This document shows, one piece after another, positions 59,761-64,000 of a stretch of DNA of 64,000 nt; the first letter of the stretch is position 1, and each line of letters begins with the position of its first letter. The position numbers were made by a program, and so were the translations under genes. The stretch spans positions 1 through 64,000 of the forward strand of contig MKWI01000015.1 in NCBI GenBank assembly GCA_001899715.1, written 5' to 3'. The notes under the pieces were generated by a model. It was not told the origin of the DNA and searched no databases. It saw only the letters and a program-made list of their open reading frames with translations. This DNA is from Sphingobium sp. 66-54. Lineage in GTDB: Bacteria > Pseudomonadota > Alphaproteobacteria > Sphingomonadales > Sphingomonadaceae.

Positions 59761-60567
59761 TCAGAGCGCTGCCAGCAGCGTCCGGCTCTCCGCCGTGGCG
59801 GACAGCATCGCTCCGTCTTCGATCAGCCAGCATTGGCCCGCGTCCCAAGCTTGCCCGTCGAGCGTGCCATGGCCGGTGAGCGGGATGAACCAGCATTGGC
59901 CGGCGGCGCCGAGGGCGTGGTCGCCGGCTGCGAAAGTGGCGAGTTGCAGCGCAAAGGGGGCCTCATCGCGGCCGAGCAGGGCGGCGGCGTCGCGCTCGGC
60001 CACATTGGTGGCCGTGCGCGCATAAGGCTCGGCGCGGCTGACCGCGACGCCATCGTCCAGATGCAGTTCGCGCGGGCGGCCATAGTCGTAGAGCCGGTAG
60101 GTCACATCGACATTCTGCTGGACCTCGACCAGCGTCACGCCCGCGCCGATGGCGTGGACGGTGCCGGCCGGAATGAAGAAGAAATCGCCTGCGCGCACCG
60201 GCTTCCAGTCGATGAGTTGCTCGATCCGGCCGTCGAGCGAGGCTGCGCGCAGGGCCTCGGCGTCGAGCGGCTGGTGGGTGCCCATGCCGAGCGTGGCGCC
60301 GGGCTCGGCATCGAGGATCAGCCAGCATTCGCTCTTGCCGCCGGGCAGGCCGCGCGCCCGTCCCTGTACATCGTTGGGGTGAACCTGGATGGAGAGCCGC
60401 TCGCTGGTGAAGATATATTTGACCAGCAGCGGCGGGTGCTGGCCGTCCGGCCCGTCGAACCACACCTCGCCGATCCTGCGCCCCGCGCCATCCGGGAAGA
60501 AACCGGGCAGATCGGTGCGCCCCCAGGGTTTCTCGACATATTTGGTGGCGAGTCGGGTGGCGGTCAT
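59761..60567 (-). CDS. manA: Mannose-6-phosphate isomerase, class I short form
   Basis: Interconverts mannose-6-phosphate and fructose-6-phosphate, supplying mannose for polysaccharides. The 268-residue cupin protein has the zinc ligands in LSIQVHPND (Gln/His, about 58-66), SECWLILDA (Glu, about 79) and FFIPAGTVHAIGAG (His, about 137), plus YRLYDYGRPRELHL (about 157). It is the short class I form common in Alphaproteobacteria. It follows the amidohydrolase gene after three bases, so co-transcription is likely. Confidence 0.92.
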   Translation of the reverse strand: MTATRLATKYVEKPWGRTDLPGFFPDGAGRRIGEVWFDGPDGQHPPLLVKYIFTSERLSIQVHPNDVQGRARGLPGGKSECWLILDAEPGATLGMGTHQPLDAEALRAASLDGRIEQLIDWKPVRAGDFFFIPAGTVHAIGAGVTLVEVQQNVDVTYRLYDYGRPRELHLDDGVAVSRAEPYARTATNVAERDAAALLGRDEAPFALQLATFAAGDHALGAAGQCWFIPLTGHGTLDGQAWDAGQCWLIEDGAMLSATAESRTLLAAL

Positions 60568-60570
60568 GGC

Positions 60571-62286
60571 TTACTCCCGTGGGCCGATCTGGCCGGGCGT
60601 GTCGCTCGGGCGGTTTGTGCTTGCCGTGTCCTTCGTGACGATGCGCTGGCCGCCGATCCACACCTCCATGACCTGCGTGGCGGGTAGTTCGGCCGGGCGG
60701 GCCAGTTCGATGTCGCGGTCAAGGATGAGGAAGTCGGCGCGCTGGCCGGGCGCGAGGTTGCCGAAGCGCTGCTCGGCGAAACCGGCATAAGCGGCGCCCC
60801 AGCCATAAGCACGCAGGGCGTCGGCGAGGGCGATGCGCTGCTCGGGATGCCAGCCGCCCGCCGGCTGGTCGGCGCTATCCGTGCGGGTGAGCGCGGCCTT
60901 GAGACCGAGGAAAGGGTCGGCCGGCTCCACCGGCACGTCCGATCCGAAAGCCAGCGGCACCTTGTTGTCCAGCATCGCGCGCCACGCATAGGCGCCGTCC
61001 AGTCGTTCCGGGCCGAGGCGGGCGGTGGCCATCTGCCAGTCCGAGGCGGCGTGCTGCGGCTGCATCGAGGCGACAATGCTGTGCTGGCCGAACCGGGGCA
61101 CATCAAGGGGGTCGACAATCTGCGCATGCTCAATCCGCCAACGCCGGTCGCCCTTGTAGGTTTCCGAAAGCTCGTCGATCGCGTCCAACACTTCGGCATT
61201 GGCGCGGTCGCCGATCGCGTGGACGGCAAGCTGGAAGCCATCCATCGCCGCGCGGCTCATCTGGTTGCGCAGTTGCGCGGAGGTGAGGCGCGGCAGGCCG
61301 GTCTCGCCCGGCGCATCGGCATAGGGCGCCTTGAGCCACGCTCCGCGCGAGCCGAGCGCGCCGTCGAGCAGCAGCTTGACGCCGCCGAGCCGCAGCCGGT
61401 CGTCGTAGAGCCAGGGCGTCGGGCCGGGACCGGCGATCAGCGAGGCCTGCTCCATGCCGGCGGCATAGCCCATGATGCGGATGCGCAGCGCGCCCCGGTC
61501 GCCGGCGCGGCGGAACGCCTGCCACGCTTCGATGGTGGTGCCCATGTCGGCGATGGCGGTGACGCCGCGCGCGAGCAGCGCTGCCTGCGCCTTGAGCAAC
61601 GCCGCGTCGTAGTCCTTGGGCTGCGGCTTGGGCAGCGCGCCGTCCATCAGCCGCATGGCGTTGTCGACGAGCACGCCACCGGGCTTGCCGGTGCTGGCGA
61701 GGATGCGCCCGCCGGCCGGTGCCTTGGTGGCGGCGGTGATCTTCGCGGCGGCCAGCGCGGCATCGTTGGCCCAGCCGGCATGACCATCGACCCGTACCAG
61801 CCAGATCGGCCGGCCGTCGCCAAGCCCGGCAAGGTCGGCGGCGGTGGGGAAGCGGCCGAGGCCCCATGCCTCATGATCCCAGCCGGTGCCGATGATCCAC
61901 GGGCGGCCGGGGTTGGCGGTGGCATAGGCGGCGATCCGCGCCTTGGCCTCGTCCAGCGAGCGGGCGGTGCTCAGGTCGAGATTGAGCGCGGCGAAACCCA
62001 GATCCATGACATGGCCGTGCGCGTCGATCATGCCGGGGACGAGCGTGCGGCCCTTGCCATCATAGCGGAAATCTGGGCGCTCGGGCCGCTTGTCGCCCCG
62101 CTGGAGGCGTTTCTCGATGCGACCCGCGCTGTCGATCACCAGCCCGGTGAAATGGACGAGGTCGCCGCTTTCGTCGACGGTGAGGCCGTTCACATTGTCG
62201 ATGAGGCCGCTCGCCCCGACTGGCGCGGCGGCAAGCAGCGCGAGCAGGAGCGGGCCGAGCAACCGGCTGGCCTTGCCGACGATCAT
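60571..62286 (-). CDS. YtcJ-like amidohydrolase, exported
   Basis: A 571-residue metal-dependent hydrolase with an N-terminal signal-like stretch (LLGPLLLALLAAAPVGAS). The amidohydrolase core shows TLVPGMIDAHGHVMDLGF (HxH, about 80-88), ASMQPQHAASDW, FQLAVHAIGDRANAEVLDAI (about 360), FGSDVPVEPADPFLGL (catalytic Asp, about 448) and GNLAPGQRADFLILDRD near the end. It is of the YtcJ-type, whose substrates (often N-substituted amides) are mostly unknown. The ATG at 62286 is chosen because it starts the signal peptide. Confidence 0.9.
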   Translation of the reverse strand: MIVGKASRLLGPLLLALLAAAPVGASGLIDNVNGLTVDESGDLVHFTGLVIDSAGRIEKRLQRGDKRPERPDFRYDGKGRTLVPGMIDAHGHVMDLGFAALNLDLSTARSLDEAKARIAAYATANPGRPWIIGTGWDHEAWGLGRFPTAADLAGLGDGRPIWLVRVDGHAGWANDAALAAAKITAATKAPAGGRILASTGKPGGVLVDNAMRLMDGALPKPQPKDYDAALLKAQAALLARGVTAIADMGTTIEAWQAFRRAGDRGALRIRIMGYAAGMEQASLIAGPGPTPWLYDDRLRLGGVKLLLDGALGSRGAWLKAPYADAPGETGLPRLTSAQLRNQMSRAAMDGFQLAVHAIGDRANAEVLDAIDELSETYKGDRRWRIEHAQIVDPLDVPRFGQHSIVASMQPQHAASDWQMATARLGPERLDGAYAWRAMLDNKVPLAFGSDVPVEPADPFLGLKAALTRTDSADQPAGGWHPEQRIALADALRAYGWGAAYAGFAEQRFGNLAPGQRADFLILDRDIELARPAELPATQVMEVWIGGQRIVTKDTASTNRPSDTPGQIGPRE

Positions 62287-62299
62287 CAACGCGGAACCA

Positions 62300-63169
62300 T
62301 CACGGCTTGCGGATACGCCGCACCAGCGCGCTGGTATCCTGCCGCGCGCCGCCCATTGCGGCGACCTCGGCATAAAACTGGTCGACCAGCGCGGTGACGG
62401 GCAGCGAAGCGCCGATGGCGCGCGCCTCGTCCAGCGCGAGGCCGAGGTCCTTGCGCATCCATTCGATGGCGAAACCGAAATCGAAGCGGTCCTCCGCCAT
62501 GCTCTGCCAGCGATTGTCCATCTGCCAGCTTTGCGCGGCGCCGCCGGAGACGGCCTCATGCACCCGGTCGAGATCCAGCCCCGCCGTCTGGGCGAAGCGC
62601 AGCCCCTCGGAGAGCCCTTCGAGCAGGCCGGCGATGCAGATCTGGTTGACCATCTTGGTGGTCTGGCCCGCGCCCGCCTCACCGCAATGGACGATGCGCG
62701 CGGCGTAGCTCTGCATCACCAGCCGGGCGGCTTCGACCGCCGGTTCGCTGCCGCCGCACATGATCGAGAGCTTGCCCGCTTCCGCGCCCGATTGCCCGCC
62801 GGAGACCGGCGCGTCGACGAAATGCAGCCCCTTGCTCTCCGCCTCCAGCGCCAGTTGCCGCGCGATGCGGGCGGAGACGGTGGTGTGGTCGATGAACAGG
62901 CTGCCGGCGCGCATGGTGCGGAAGGCGCCGTCGCGCCCGAGGGTGATCGCTTCGAGATCGGCATCGTTGCCGACACAGCTCAGCACGATATCCGCCTCCT
63001 GCGCGGCCTGCGCCGGGCTGACCGCTGCCTCGCCTCCATAGCGCTCCACCCAGGCGTGGGTCTTGCCCATGGAGCGGTTGAATACGGAGAGTTCGTGGCC
63101 GGCGGCGGCGAGGTGCCCCGCCATCGGTCCGCCCATCACCCCCAGCCCGATAAACGCAATTTTTGCCAT
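62300..63169 (-). CDS. 3-hydroxyisobutyrate dehydrogenase-like NAD(P)-dependent oxidoreductase
   Basis: A 289-residue beta-hydroxyacid dehydrogenase. FIGLGVMGGPMAGHLAAAGH (Rossmann, about 5-24), DAPVSGGQSGAEAGKLSIMC (substrate loop, about 117-136) and GAGQTTKMVNQICIAG (catalytic Lys, about 173) define the family. The substrate may be 3-hydroxyisobutyrate (valine breakdown) or a tartronate-type acid; sequence alone does not decide. It heads a minus-strand operon with the amidohydrolase and manA, and is divergent from the threonine ammonia-lyase gene. Confidence 0.9.
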   Translation of the reverse strand: MAKIAFIGLGVMGGPMAGHLAAAGHELSVFNRSMGKTHAWVERYGGEAAVSPAQAAQEADIVLSCVGNDADLEAITLGRDGAFRTMRAGSLFIDHTTVSARIARQLALEAESKGLHFVDAPVSGGQSGAEAGKLSIMCGGSEPAVEAARLVMQSYAARIVHCGEAGAGQTTKMVNQICIAGLLEGLSEGLRFAQTAGLDLDRVHEAVSGGAAQSWQMDNRWQSMAEDRFDFGFAIEWMRKDLGLALDEARAIGASLPVTALVDQFYAEVAAMGGARQDTSALVRRIRKP

Positions 63170-63223
63170 GCAGGGGGCATAGAGTGTGTTTTCTCCCGAC
63201 GCCAGATGGGATAGGGGGCCCCA

Positions 63224-64000
63224 TGACCACAACAGACCAGCTTTCGCCTCGGGCGGTGCAGCGCGATGCGTTGTCCGCCACCGCTACCTCCGTCACTGTG
63301 GCGCCCGTCACCGTGGCGGACGTTCGTGCGGCGCGGGAGCGAATTAACGGGTCGATCCAACGCACGCCCACCATGGTCAGCCAGACACTCTCGCAGATGA
63401 CGGGCGCGACGGTCTATCTCAAGTTCGAGAACCACCAGTTCACCGCCGCCTACAAGGAGCGCGGCGCGCTCAACAAGCTGCTGCTGCTCGGCGAGGAGGC
63501 GCGCGCCAAGGGCGTGATCGCCGCTTCGGCCGGCAACCACGCACAGGGCCTTGCCTATCATGGCGCGCGCCTTGGCCTGCCCGTCACCATCGTGATGCCG
63601 ACGACGACGCCGACGGTGAAGGTGATGCAGACCGAGGGGCATGGCGCCACCGTGGTGCTCCACGGCGAGACGTTCGACGAAGCCTATGCCCATGCCCGCC
63701 GGCTGGAGGCCGAGCGCGGCCTGACCTTCGTTCACCCGTTCGACGACCCGGACATCATTGCCGGGCAGGGCACCGTCGCGCTGGAGATGCTGGAGGATGC
63801 GCCGGAGATCGACACGCTGGTCATCCCGATCGGCGGCGGCGGTCTGCTCTCCGGCATGGGCACGGCGGCGCGCGCGATCAGGCCGGATATCGCGCTGGTC
63901 GGCGTGCAGGCCGAGCTTTATCCGTCCATGTATGACGTCATCAAGGGCGCGAACCTGCCCTGCGACGGCGATACGCTGGCGGAAGGCATCGCGGTCAAGG
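63224..64000 (+). CDS. ilvA: Threonine ammonia-lyase (3' end outside window)
   Basis: PLP enzyme that deaminates threonine to 2-oxobutyrate, either for isoleucine synthesis or for breakdown. About 259 residues are present. The PLP lysine lies in QFTAAYKERGALNKLLLLGE (about 76), the phosphate-binding loop in PIGGGGLLSGMGTA (about 203), and SAGNHAQGLAYHGARLG near 104 is diagnostic. The first 35 residues (MTTTDQLSPRAVQRDALSAT) are an unconserved leader. The C-terminal part, which would show ACT regulatory domains, is cut by the window, so biosynthetic and degradative forms cannot be separated. Confidence 0.92.

Noticed and set aside
60571..62682. 703-codon version of the amidohydrolase
   Set aside because: The first 132 codons are antisense-like Arg/Ser-rich sequence over the neighbouring dehydrogenase; a signal peptide begins at 62286.
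1..64000. tRNA or rRNA genes
   Set aside because: I looked for cloverleaf-like arms and T-loop patterns near the gaps and saw none that fit; a covariance-model scan would be needed to exclude them.

Overview
The window looks like a chromosome segment of a GC-rich alphaproteobacterium of the order Sphingomonadales. The grounds are the very high GC content, alphaproteobacterial markers (TrcR/DUF1013, DUF1192, DUF815, a DksA without a complete zinc finger), a DUF2793 gene closing a gene-transfer-agent-like cluster, a LigE-type etherase homologue, and dispersed GTGCTCCTGC/GCAGGAGCAC palindromes of the kind seen in many sphingomonad genomes. I see no tRNA, rRNA, transposase, integrase or CRISPR array.

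Bases 1-3255 hold the end of metK, a secreted duplicated-domain protein, a glutathione S-transferase and trmB. Bases 3256-3984 are non-coding and carry a TTGACA promoter candidate and 11 perfect copies of a heptamer. Bases 3985-20952 form a nearly complete gene-transfer-agent (GTA)-like, tailed-phage-derived cluster in Rhodobacter GTA order: small and large terminase, portal, prohead protease, major capsid, connector (g6), tail terminator (g8), major tail protein (g9), g10, g10.1, tape measure, DUF2460 protein (g12), DUF2163 (g13), NlpC-like peptidase (g14), g15 and DUF2793. There is no integrase, repressor, replication or lysis cassette. Three foreign-looking units interrupt it: a LuxR-type regulator followed by a triplicated repeat (between terminase and portal); a SeqA-N/RAMA-like gene with its own promoter, inverted repeats over its ribosome binding site and its own terminator (between protease and capsid); and an opposite-strand four-helix membrane protein (between tape measure and g12). 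Terminator-like hairpins stand just upstream of portal, capsid and g6.

Bases 21151-63169 are mostly chromosomal housekeeping and envelope genes: an OmpA-like porin with 27 consecutive prolines, a BI-1 family membrane protein, clpA, quinone oxidoreductase, an LpxH-like phosphoesterase overlapping a glycosyltransferase, trcR, fadD, a PQQ-type sugar dehydrogenase, an AAA ATPase, tsaC, a large family-2 glycosyltransferase, msrA, argC, cell-wall and leucyl peptidases, rimO, an enolase-superfamily enzyme, a potassium channel, surE-serS, dksA, a PilZ protein, a zinc metallopeptidase, a patatin-bdhA pair, a LigE-like transferase, and an operon of hydroxyisobutyrate-dehydrogenase-like, amidohydrolase and mannose-6-phosphate isomerase genes. 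The right edge cuts a threonine ammonia-lyase gene. Long non-coding gaps are filled mainly with palindromic repeats.

The most unusual material is in the GTA-like cluster: regulatory gene cassettes embedded in a late operon that is punctuated by intrinsic terminators. This suggests a layered control (quorum-type regulator, autoregulated DNA-binding protein, attenuation or antitermination) of particle production. That reading is inference from sequence only.
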